Assembly (NCBI GenBank): GCA_027371625.1
Contig: DAHXMQ010000065.1
Location: 1-8,902 of the forward strand
Length of the DNA stretch: 8,902 nt
Direction: 5' to 3'
Origin: Candidatus Methanoperedentaceae archaeon
GTDB taxonomy: Archaea; Halobacteriota; Methanosarcinia; Methanosarcinales; Methanoperedenaceae
A program made the translations under genes and the position numbers. Positions 1 through 6,133 of the stretch are shown piece after piece (position 1 is the first letter of the stretch; every line of letters begins with the position of its first letter). The notes beneath the pieces were generated by a model, which was not told the DNA's origin, made no database searches, and saw nothing but the letters and a program-made list of their open reading frames with translations.

Positions 1-1
1 G

Positions 2-100
2 GGAATCGAAAAAGAATGTGTGATTGAAGATATTGAGCACCTCAAATTTCAGGGAGAAGCATACGAACCAAGAAACGGTGAAATAAGATACGCATTTTGA
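2..100 (+). CDS. C-terminal end of an upstream protein (5' part outside the window; possibly MCM-like winged helix)
   Basis: An open frame runs in from the left edge and stops at TGA 98-100, leaving 32 residues that end GEAYEPRNGEIRYAF. The pattern of a charged helix (IEDIEHLKFQGE) followed by G-x-x-Y-E-P-R-x-G-x-x-R looks like the last helix and wing of a winged-helix domain, as at the C-terminus of archaeal MCM helicases. That is a resemblance only; with 32 residues the family cannot be settled. The frame ends 37 nt before the protease start, with a small GC hairpin in between, so it may or may not belong to the same transcript. Confidence 0.5.
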   Translation, partial: GIEKECVIEDIEHLKFQGEAYEPRNGEIRYAF

Positions 101-120
101 GAACAGTTAGGCACTAAATT

Positions 121-139
121 GCCCCGAAGGGGCTTTCTT
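121..139 (+). promoter_or_regulatory. GC hairpin with U-rich tail that also contains the protease ribosome binding site
   Basis: GCCCC (121-125) and GGGGC (129-133) pair perfectly around a GAA triloop and are followed by TTTCTT (134-139). The shape is that of a compact terminator. The 3' arm also holds AAGGGG (127-132), the only Shine-Dalgarno-like sequence for the TTG start at 138, with 5 nt spacing. The hairpin could therefore attenuate transcription from the upstream gene, mask the ribosome binding site, or both. The structure is seen directly; its role is inferred. Confidence 0.5.
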
Positions 140-1067
140 GAATACGGGATTGCTGCTTACTATAATCATCGGAACGACGACTCTGATCATGGTCGTAGGT
201 GGCGGCGCAGCGGTAGTTTATGAGGCGGTAAAAGGCACGCTTCCTGCGCCTAACAGGTTCGAAGATATCAGGAACATGTTTCTCATTCCAGGTATAAACG
301 AATTCATCCCGGTTCTCTGGGGCATCATTGCTCTTCTTATAGCTGTTGTAGTACACGAAGTGGGGCATGCTGTGATGTGTGCGGCACAGGATATAAAAAT
401 CAAATCGACGGGAATTGTGATGTTTTTAATTCCAATTGCAGCTTTCGTAGAGCCAGATGAGGACGTTCTCTTCGAAAAAAAGAACAGAGATGGAACGCCA
501 GCAGTCATCAATAGAATCGAACGACTGCGGGTTTTTGCATCAGGAGTATCTGCTAATTTCATCGTAGCGGCGCTGTCTTTTTTTACGTTCTTTATTCTTT
601 TCCGGACGCTTGTGCCAGTTCATGGATATCAAGGCGTGTTTGATATAGTGAGTTCAATCCCTCACGGCATTCTCGGTTTCAGACTTTTAAGCTTGGCGAG
701 ACTTATTTTTATTCCACTGTTGGGGATTATCCCGAATATAGGACCCAATACAGGTCTATCGTTGTCAAACATGATATCAATTACATATTTCAGACCAACT
801 GTAATCCAGAATTTCGTGTTTCCTTTACTATCGCTTTCACTCTGGACGGGCTGGATTAACTTGATGGTGGGGATGTTCAATTCCCTGCCTGCGCTCCCAC
901 TTGATGGAGGATATGTGTTCAGGGATGTCGTGGGCACGTTCATGGGTTTTTTCATGAAAGACTGTACGAAAGTTGAAAGAAAGGCAGCAGTTCTGACAGG
1001 CATATTTACCATCGGGATATTCACTTCTATAATAATATCAGCATGCGTGCAATTGATTTTGCGATAA
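138..1067 (+). CDS. Site-2 protease (peptidase family M50), integral membrane zinc metalloprotease
   Basis: This 309-residue membrane protein should cut transmembrane helices of other proteins inside the bilayer (regulated intramembrane proteolysis). The zinc motif HEVGH is at residues 73-77 in a hydrophobic helix. The second motif, N-x-L-P-x-x-P-L-D-G-G (N248 to G258), supplies the third zinc ligand, Asp256. FVEPDE (103-108) after the next hydrophobic stretch is typical of archaeal members. Hydrophobic segments lie near 3-28, 56-80, 91-105, 133-156, 180-200, 224-250 and 285-307. No PDZ domain is apparent. The TTG start at 138 is chosen because AAGGGG lies 5 nt upstream and it keeps the first membrane segment; ATG at 189 (codon 18) has no such site. 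It is the first gene of a close + strand series ending with the DNA glycosylase gene. Family is secure; the substrate is unknown, although the tail-anchored nuclease two genes downstream is a natural candidate. Confidence 0.9.
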   Translation: MNTGLLLTIIIGTTTLIMVVGGGAAVVYEAVKGTLPAPNRFEDIRNMFLIPGINEFIPVLWGIIALLIAVVVHEVGHAVMCAAQDIKIKSTGIVMFLIPIAAFVEPDEDVLFEKKNRDGTPAVINRIERLRVFASGVSANFIVAALSFFTFFILFRTLVPVHGYQGVFDIVSSIPHGILGFRLLSLARLIFIPLLGIIPNIGPNTGLSLSNMISITYFRPTVIQNFVFPLLSLSLWTGWINLMVGMFNSLPALPLDGGYVFRDVVGTFMGFFMKDCTKVERKAAVLTGIFTIGIFTSIIISACVQLILR

Positions 1068-1097
1068 CATCATGAGAAAAAAAACACCGACGGATGC

Positions 1098-1103
1098 AGG
1101 AGG
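1098..1103 (+). promoter_or_regulatory. Strong ribosome binding site (AGGAGG) deciding the start of the 220-aa gene
   Basis: AGGAGG at 1098-1103 precedes ATG 1108 by 4 nt. The upstream in-frame ATG at 1072 has no Shine-Dalgarno sequence, so the downstream start is preferred. ATG 1117 is also in frame but its spacing of 13 nt is long. Confidence 0.7.
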
Positions 1104-1107
1104 ATTT

Positions 1108-1770
1108 ATGACAGAAATGCAAGTTCAAAGAGGGAGCGCAAGCTCCCGGCTTCAGCATCGGGAAAGGCATCAAATGGAAAAAAAATCAAGTAAATTTACC
1201 GATATCGGGTTCCATGACGACGTTCTCCGTGCTATAAAATTGGGATACAGGGATGAACAGCCCGTTGCAACGCTGTGCATCCAGACCTATAAGTGGGTTG
1301 AAGTACTGACGGCGGGAAGGAAAAAGCATGGAAAATGCTATAGACCCACAGACGACCGGATCGTGGAAATAGAGTTGCAATTGGCACACACTGGTCTTTT
1401 ATTCCCAAGCATGGAAGCAAAACTTCATTCGACGACTGCGATAACAACGATTCATAGTATACTCGTCGACAATGAAGAGAAAAAATGCATTGTTACGATG
1501 GTGATGGGGGATGAACTGGTATTTAGCATAAGAGGATATAAGATAACTGAAGGGAACGCATTGGAACGATTCATAATCCCTTATGATGAGAAATACGAAA
1601 AAGGGATAGATGAAGTTCTTCAAAGAATTAAACGGATGATATGGGTTGCTGTAGAGCAGAGAGGCGCAGAAGACGTAAATATATCTGTCGAATATGGTGG
1701 CAAGAATCAAATCCCGATGGACTGTATCAAGATTGGCATCATGGAACGGACGGCGCAGGGAGCGCAATAA
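1108..1770 (+). CDS. Unrecognised 220-residue soluble protein in the protease-nuclease operon
   Basis: I do not recognise a family. The frame is open from ATG 1072, but AGGAGG at 1098-1103 points to ATG 1108 (MTEMQVQRG) as the start. The first 30 or so residues are polar and probably disordered. The rest reads as a mixed alpha/beta globular protein: an amphipathic segment near DDVLRAIKLGY, beta-rich stretches (VATLCIQTYKWVEVL, CIVTMVMGDELVFSIRGY), then a long helix near the C-terminus (EKGIDEVLQRIKRMIWVAVEQ). There is no signal peptide, membrane segment or clear catalytic motif. It begins 40 nt after the protease gene and ends 3 nt before the ATG of the nuclease gene, so co-translation with the nuclease is likely. 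A partner or regulator of either neighbour is an inference from position alone. Confidence 0.75.
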   Translation: MTEMQVQRGSASSRLQHRERHQMEKKSSKFTDIGFHDDVLRAIKLGYRDEQPVATLCIQTYKWVEVLTAGRKKHGKCYRPTDDRIVEIELQLAHTGLLFPSMEAKLHSTTAITTIHSILVDNEEKKCIVTMVMGDELVFSIRGYKITEGNALERFIIPYDEKYEKGIDEVLQRIKRMIWVAVEQRGAEDVNISVEYGGKNQIPMDCIKIGIMERTAQGAQ

Positions 1771-1773
1771 TAA

Positions 1774-2979
1774 ATGGCAGCCGGCGCATCAGGACAGGAC
1801 GACGGTGGTATCATAACGCTGAGTCCATTAGATATTTTCCATTATTATAAAAGCAATACGAATACGGAGTTTGAACGCAAGAAAATATTTTTAAAAGGGA
1901 TTTATAGAAAGGGAACTGAAAAAGAATACAGTGGATTTTATTACGACCATCTGCACGATCCGAATAACGAATCAATATATCTATCCCTAAAAGTTCAATC
2001 AAGCATCAGAGTAAAACTCGGAAATGGCAGCCTCTATACCCTTGGCGGGTTTCTATTGAAAACAGAGAATAAAACGCGGGAAATAGGCTTCAAATTACTT
2101 CTGAACGTAAGCGACATCGTCGAAATTGCTGCATCAAAAGAATCAGAAGAGCGCTTAAAGATACTCGAAAAAAGAATAAAAATCGATGAAGAACGCAATA
2201 AGATTCGAAACGAAAAGCGGTTAAAGGGGTGTAAGTCCGTGGAAGAGATTGTTGAACGCAAGGTTCTTTCTTTCGAAAAAATATCAATTGCTCTCTTATG
2301 CGGGGCGACTGAATCAAAAGCTGAAGGCGATATTGCAGGAGAGCTAAGAAAACTACCCATGGCAATACAGAATCTATTCAGTATCACAAAGAAACCGGTC
2401 AGTATGAACTCACTGCCCGATATCTGCCAATGTTTGAAAGACTCTGATTCAAATAGTTATGATCTGATATGTCTCTCCCGCGGCGGTGGATCGAAAGAAG
2501 AGATTGATATGTTCAACGACCTCAATCTTGCCAGGACTGCTATCAGCCTGAGAACTCCTTTTCTCGCTACAATAGGACACGGCACCGATACCCCGTTCAT
2601 AGAAGAGGTCAGCGACTGGAAGGAGCCATTCAATCTTCAGCCGGTGAAGATCGGGGAATTGCTGAGAGAGTCTGCCGAGTACGCCCTGAAAAAAGAGAGT
2701 AAGGAGAACGAATTAAAGAACATTGTAAGACAATATGATGATATTATAAAGAAGAAAGATGATGTAATAAGACAGAAAGATTATGATTATAAGGTGCTCG
2801 TCAAAGAAAGAGATGCAAAAAATCGCGACATAGAATCATTGAAGGACGAACGCAACAGACTTGTTAAATTTAAGGAGACTGGTGCTATGGGCAGTTTAGC
2901 AAGAAAGTTGGTATATATCGCAATCGGAATGTTGATTGCAGGAATTATTATCGGAATTATGTTTTCTAAAATAGTTTAA
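1774..2979 (+). CDS. Exonuclease VII large-subunit-like nuclease with coiled coil and C-terminal membrane anchor
   Basis: ExoVII (XseA) degrades single-stranded DNA to oligonucleotides. This 401-residue protein has a probable N-terminal OB-fold (about 35-118), a charged linker (120-165), an XseA-type nuclease core (168-290), a coiled coil (about 300-368) and a single membrane helix (about 378-397). Core motifs are RGGGS (236-240) and GHGTD (268-272, usually GHETD). Asp186, Arg236, His269 and Asp272 have the same spacing (50, 33, 3) as the functionally important D155, R205, H238 and D241 recalled for E. coli XseA, so the active site looks complete. It is shorter than E. coli XseA (456 aa), and the XseB-binding helical tail is replaced by a short coiled coil plus the anchor. 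No xseB-like gene is visible. The ATG at 1774 follows the previous stop by 3 nt, with GGGAG about 11 nt upstream. The anchor would put the nuclease at the cytoplasmic face of the membrane. Confidence 0.8.
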   Translation: MAAGASGQDDGGIITLSPLDIFHYYKSNTNTEFERKKIFLKGIYRKGTEKEYSGFYYDHLHDPNNESIYLSLKVQSSIRVKLGNGSLYTLGGFLLKTENKTREIGFKLLLNVSDIVEIAASKESEERLKILEKRIKIDEERNKIRNEKRLKGCKSVEEIVERKVLSFEKISIALLCGATESKAEGDIAGELRKLPMAIQNLFSITKKPVSMNSLPDICQCLKDSDSNSYDLICLSRGGGSKEEIDMFNDLNLARTAISLRTPFLATIGHGTDTPFIEEVSDWKEPFNLQPVKIGELLRESAEYALKKESKENELKNIVRQYDDIIKKKDDVIRQKDYDYKVLVKERDAKNRDIESLKDERNRLVKFKETGAMGSLARKLVYIAIGMLIAGIIIGIMFSKIV

Positions 2980-3010
2980 ATATTATTCTAACAAAAATGG
3001 AGAGAAGATA

Positions 3011-4087
3011 GTGCCCAAAATCGACATCGCAGAAATCAATAGGCGCATTGCTCTCGGGAGGATTAAAGCGGTAAAACATCCCTATCTTGATTTCACGATA
3101 TATAATTATACCCAGCGCACTCAGTTCGATAGCCTCTGGGATGAATATACGAAAATATGCCGCGGGCTAATCCTCGATTCCGATTATAATATAATCGCCA
3201 GGCCTTTTCCGAAATTCTTCAACCTGAATGAGAATGAGGAGACGATGATTCAGAACCTGCCCGATGAAATCCCCAATATGACCGAGAAGCTTGATGGGTC
3301 CCTGGGTATCCTTTTCCCTGAGAACGAGCGTCCTGCGATCACTACCCGTGGAGATTTCACGTCCGAGTACGGCGCATGGGCGACTGAATGGATCCGAAAG
3401 CATGGTTTCTCGATGGACGATTTTAAAAAGGATTACACGTATTGCTTCGAAATCGTTTATCCTGCAAGCAAGAATGTTGTGGATTATGGCGAGCGGTCAG
3501 AACTCGTGCTCCTGGCTGTCCTCAGCAATTCTGGAAAGCCTGAACTTGACCATATCAAAGAGGCTGTTGAACTTGGACTGCCTTTTGCAAACGTGTATCC
3601 GTTCAGCGAGATTGAGTCTGCGCTTGAGTGGCTTGAGGATTTCAAGGGGAATGAAAAAGAAGGACTTGTAGCCAGGTACTCAACCGGGCTGAGGGTTAAA
3701 ATCAAGTCTGAAGATTACAGACGGCTGCACAAGATACTGACGGGCGTTTCGGAACGTGACATCTGGATTCTACTGAAGGACGAAAAGTCTCTTGACCCGC
3801 TGCTTGATCTCGTCCCCGATGAGTTTTATAAATGGGTGAAGGCTAAAGAGCAGGACCTTATTACTGCCAAGGATAACCTTCTCCGCAAGGCATCGGATAT
3901 CGCGCGGGATGCCGGTAAGTTCTTTTCACGCAAAGAGCAAGCTGGGTATGTTCTTAAACACGCGCCCGAAATCCAGGCGATTGTATTTTTTCTCCTCGAT
4001 GAAAAATATGAAAAGGCACGGCAAGCTGCATGGAAGATGGTGAAGCCATCGGCGGTTGTATTCAAGGATGAAAAAGAGGATATGTGA
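3011..4087 (+). CDS. ATP-dependent RNA ligase, T4 Rnl1-like
   Basis: The predicted enzyme (358 aa) joins 5'-phosphate and 3'-OH RNA ends through a lysyl-AMP intermediate, as in repair of cleaved tRNA anticodon loops. Nucleotidyltransferase motifs appear in order: CRGLILD (50-56), RPFPKFFNLNE (64-74), motif I EKLDGS with nucleophile Lys93, motif III-like YCFEIVYP (144-151, Glu147), motif IV EGLVAR (217-222) and motif V RVKIKSEDY with Lys230/Lys232. The RPFPKFFN motif and overall layout are those of Rnl1. A helical C-terminal region (about 240-358) follows and may specify the RNA substrate. The GTG start at 3011 has GGAG at 2999-3002. The gene follows the nuclease gene by 31 nt and its TGA overlaps the GTG of the glycosylase gene. 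No polynucleotide kinase/phosphatase is nearby, so ends would have to arrive ready to ligate or be processed elsewhere. Confidence 0.88.
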   Translation: MPKIDIAEINRRIALGRIKAVKHPYLDFTIYNYTQRTQFDSLWDEYTKICRGLILDSDYNIIARPFPKFFNLNENEETMIQNLPDEIPNMTEKLDGSLGILFPENERPAITTRGDFTSEYGAWATEWIRKHGFSMDDFKKDYTYCFEIVYPASKNVVDYGERSELVLLAVLSNSGKPELDHIKEAVELGLPFANVYPFSEIESALEWLEDFKGNEKEGLVARYSTGLRVKIKSEDYRRLHKILTGVSERDIWILLKDEKSLDPLLDLVPDEFYKWVKAKEQDLITAKDNLLRKASDIARDAGKFFSRKEQAGYVLKHAPEIQAIVFFLLDEKYEKARQAAWKMVKPSAVVFKDEKEDM

Positions 4088-4731
4088 ACACATTTACAAC
4101 AATCAGTGTGAGTTCAGCAAGGATAACGCCAGGAATTTCCTTTGAAACACAAAGACCCGAAAACATAAGGATGTTACTGGATTTTTATCAAAAAGCTAAG
4201 AATTACGTCCTGATCCATGGATATAAAGGCGAAGTGGAGTGGTGTGAAAGGCGAGAATCTTTTGAATTTACAACTGCGGATGTGTTCTTTTTCGAGTACG
4301 TCTATGTCGTTCTGAATGCTGGGATGAAGGAGCAGGTCGCCAGAAAAATGTATGATAAATTCTGCAGTGAACTCAACATCGAGGTCATAGGTCATCCAGG
4401 TAAAAGAAAAGCCATTGGGGCTGCGCTGAATAATTACAAGAGTTGGTTCGAAACAATAAAATCAGCCGGAGACGATACAGTCAGGATAGAACGCATGGGC
4501 GAACTTCCATGGATTGGCGATATAACGAAATATCATCTGGCGCGGAATATAGGAATCGATTGCGTGAAACCAGATAGACATCTTAAGAGACTTGCTGAGC
4601 AGTTCCGGTTCGAGACTCCTCTCGCTATGTGTGTCGAGATCCAAAAAATTACCGGCGAAAAACTTGGAGTTATAGATGTCGTACTGTGGAGATATTGTAA
4701 TCTGAATGGAAGCTGCGTCAAGCGCGCATGA
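4084..4731 (+). CDS. HhH-GPD superfamily DNA glycosylase, probably monofunctional
   Basis: HhH-GPD enzymes remove damaged bases from DNA in base-excision repair. In this 215-residue protein the helix-hairpin-helix is LPWIGDITKYHLARNIG (141-157), followed by VKPDRHLKRL, whose Asp164 corresponds to the invariant catalytic Asp. The position that holds the Schiff-base Lys in EndoIII (LPGVGRKTA) is Ile147 here, so a lyase reaction by that lysine is not expected. There are too few C-terminal Cys residues for the EndoIII/MutY iron-sulfur cluster. The GTG start at 4084 overlaps the ligase stop (GTGA) and has AGAGGA 3 nt upstream, which indicates translational coupling. Which base it removes cannot be read from the sequence. 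Confidence 0.75.
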   Translation: MNTFTTISVSSARITPGISFETQRPENIRMLLDFYQKAKNYVLIHGYKGEVEWCERRESFEFTTADVFFFEYVYVVLNAGMKEQVARKMYDKFCSELNIEVIGHPGKRKAIGAALNNYKSWFETIKSAGDDTVRIERMGELPWIGDITKYHLARNIGIDCVKPDRHLKRLAEQFRFETPLAMCVEIQKITGEKLGVIDVVLWRYCNLNGSCVKRA

Positions 4732-4802
4732 TCTGGTTCTCGAAATTCCCACATGTTTAACAATAAGTCGTCGTCGAACAAGACGCAACCTTCTCGTTTC
4801 GT

Positions 4803-5882
4803 TTAGTATCTCAGTATGGCGGCGACTCCACCAAAGGTCAATAGTAATTGCCTGCCTTCTTCGAATTCGCCAGATATGAAAACCACCTCAGATCCTATAT
4901 GGTTGGCTGCGTCCATTAACTGTGCTGCAGTCGCTTTATCATAATTTTCAGAAATCAGCAGCGTCTCGACGCGCCCCTTATCAAGCTCGCAAGTGATCAT
5001 ATCTTTGCCATACATCGCAAGTCCTGTGTTCTGACCCAATTCCCGCATGAAACGCATCGTAAATTTCTTCTCCCTTATTATTTCCAAATCCTGCAACAGT
5101 TCCATTGATTTATCAACCAGCTCCCTGAGACCGTACTCATCGGTGTACCCGATATCATACATCCCCAGCATTTTGCCCTGCAGCCTGTAATCAAGATATC
5201 CGCCCTTCATGAATTCCTCTTTTGTAAATGACGGACTGCCTATTATTATCCCGCTTGGATTCAACGGAAGGAGCAGATTATTTGACCGCTCGCCGATTTT
5301 CTTATAGAATCCTTCTATGGCTATTCTATGCAATTCCTGGAACCTGTGCGCGGATTGCCCGCCCTTGTTGTGCTTCCCCATGATGTTCGATTCGAAATTG
5401 TCGAGTGTTCTTATGCTCTTTCCGCTCAGTACACCGATAGTAGCTTCGTTCCTATCCATCACTATTAGACCGAACAACTTCTTATCACACAACATCTCTT
5501 CCAGTGGTTCAATCAAGAACTTTGAATCGCAGCTGTACTTGTAGAATGTCATGGCTTCAGGAGGTACAATCACATAAGTCTCCAGGTCTGTCTTGTTTCC
5601 TCCAGCGTCAACATATCCACAGAATATGATAAGACCGTTCTCTGGTATATCCTTATAGAACTTCAGCCTCGACATCAGGGAGTTCAGCGCAGACAATACG
5701 TTCTGTCTTGTCAGCCTTGATTTGATATTCGATGCCTGGTTATATTCCTCTCTAAGCTTGCCCATCACCTCATGTATTTGTTTGCCCTTGTGTATGAAAA
5801 GGGATATCAGTTCAGTAGACCTGCCGGTCTTAGAACGTAAAACATCCAAATCGACTTTTAGCATGTATAATTCTCTCTTCAT
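4803..5882 (-). CDS. Peptide chain release factor aRF1 paralogue lacking the mini-domain
   Basis: aRF1 reads all three stop codons in the ribosomal A site and triggers peptidyl-tRNA hydrolysis. The decoding motif NIKS is at 52-55, YxCxxxF (YSCDSKF) at 116-122 and GGQ at 174-176, so recognition and catalysis look intact. The protein ends in FGGVAAILRY, a typical full-length aRF1 end, yet it has 359 residues where about 410-420 is usual. The shortfall lies between LLISENYD (about 308-315) and the final helix-strand segment (LMDAANHIG), where relatives carry the Cys-containing mini-domain of domain C. The N-terminal GTE-type motif reads STEL (22-25). The ATG at 5882 has GGAG at 5898-5895 with a long 12-nt spacing; ATG 5864 (codon 7) is an alternative. 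The gene converges on the glycosylase gene and diverges from the initiator tRNA. It could be the cell's only aRF1 or a second, specialised copy; the missing mini-domain favours a second copy. Confidence 0.88.
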   Translation of the reverse strand: MKRELYMLKVDLDVLRSKTGRSTELISLFIHKGKQIHEVMGKLREEYNQASNIKSRLTRQNVLSALNSLMSRLKFYKDIPENGLIIFCGYVDAGGNKTDLETYVIVPPEAMTFYKYSCDSKFLIEPLEEMLCDKKLFGLIVMDRNEATIGVLSGKSIRTLDNFESNIMGKHNKGGQSAHRFQELHRIAIEGFYKKIGERSNNLLLPLNPSGIIIGSPSFTKEEFMKGGYLDYRLQGKMLGMYDIGYTDEYGLRELVDKSMELLQDLEIIREKKFTMRFMRELGQNTGLAMYGKDMITCELDKGRVETLLISENYDKATAAQLMDAANHIGSEVVFISGEFEEGRQLLLTFGGVAAILRY

Positions 5883-6060
5883 AAAATGTATAGTCTCCTA
5901 ACCCGAGCAGCCCACTAACAGTTCGTTGCATCAATATCCTGGTGCATGCTCCTACAATTGCTCATGGTTAGATATATGGTTTATGCTCGGAAATTGGAAA
6001 TCCCAGCCGAAGTCTTTATTTTGTTTGAAACTTATATAAAAAGGCTGCTTCTATTCTAAA
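5883..6060. promoter_or_regulatory. Divergent promoter region between the aRF1 paralogue and the initiator tRNA
   Basis: This 178-bp gap holds the tRNA promoter on the + strand (listed separately) and must hold the aRF1 promoter on the - strand. The best AT-rich candidate for the latter is the GATATATGG stretch (about 5971-5979), which would imply a leader of roughly 60-70 nt. A near-palindrome, GGTGCATGCTCC with GCATGC core, lies at about 5941-5952 inside that leader and could be an operator. These - strand assignments are weak. Confidence 0.35.
6027..6039 (+). promoter_or_regulatory. Archaeal BRE/TATA promoter of the initiator tRNA gene
   Basis: GAAA (6027-6030, BRE-like) followed by TTATATAA (6032-6039) is centred about 26 bp before the first tRNA base at 6061. 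That is the expected distance from box A to the start site in archaea, so transcription probably starts at or just before the mature 5' end. Confidence 0.75.
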
Positions 6061-6133
6061 AGCGGGGTAGGGTAGCGGAAATCCCGACGGGCTCATAACT
6101 CGTAGATTAATGGTTCGAATCCATTCCCCGCTA
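6061..6133 (+). tRNA. Initiator tRNA-Met (anticodon CAT)
   Basis: A 73-nt cloverleaf can be drawn by hand. The acceptor stem AGCGGGG/CCCCGCT (6061-6067 with 6126-6132) has 7 pairs and discriminator A6133. The D stem is GGG/CCC (6070-6072 with 6083-6085) plus a U-U mismatch, with a compact loop. The anticodon stem ACGGG/CTCGT (6087-6091 with 6099-6103) encloses loop CTCATAA with CAT at 6094-6096. The T stem AATGG/CCATT (6109-6113 with 6121-6125) encloses TTCGAAT. The A1-U72 pair and the G29-G30-G31 run mark it as an archaeal initiator, although the usual three G-C pairs are broken by one G-U (G30-U40). CCA is not encoded. The 3' end overlaps by 3 nt the stop codon of the opposite-strand gene. 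Confidence 0.93.

Noticed and set aside
662..1024. Long opposite-strand frame across the protease gene
   Set aside because: The protease frame has the HEVGH and LDGG motifs and membrane segments; the antisense frame has none and no start signal.
1641..1850. 69-residue + strand frame bridging the 220-aa gene and the nuclease gene
   Set aside because: It overlaps both genes in another frame, is rich in Arg and Ser without motifs, and has no own ribosome binding site.
2975..2982. TTTAAATA as an internal promoter for the RNA ligase gene
   Set aside because: It overlaps the nuclease stop codon, and a start about 26 bp downstream would leave almost no leader and place the ribosome binding site upstream of it; read-through from the operon is simpler.
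3291..3671. 126-residue + strand frame inside the RNA ligase gene
   Set aside because: The ligase frame carries all catalytic motifs over this span; the alternative frame is a composition-driven shadow.
4732..4802. Terminator between the convergent glycosylase and aRF1 genes
   Set aside because: No convincing hairpin or long T-run is visible in these 71 bp on either strand.
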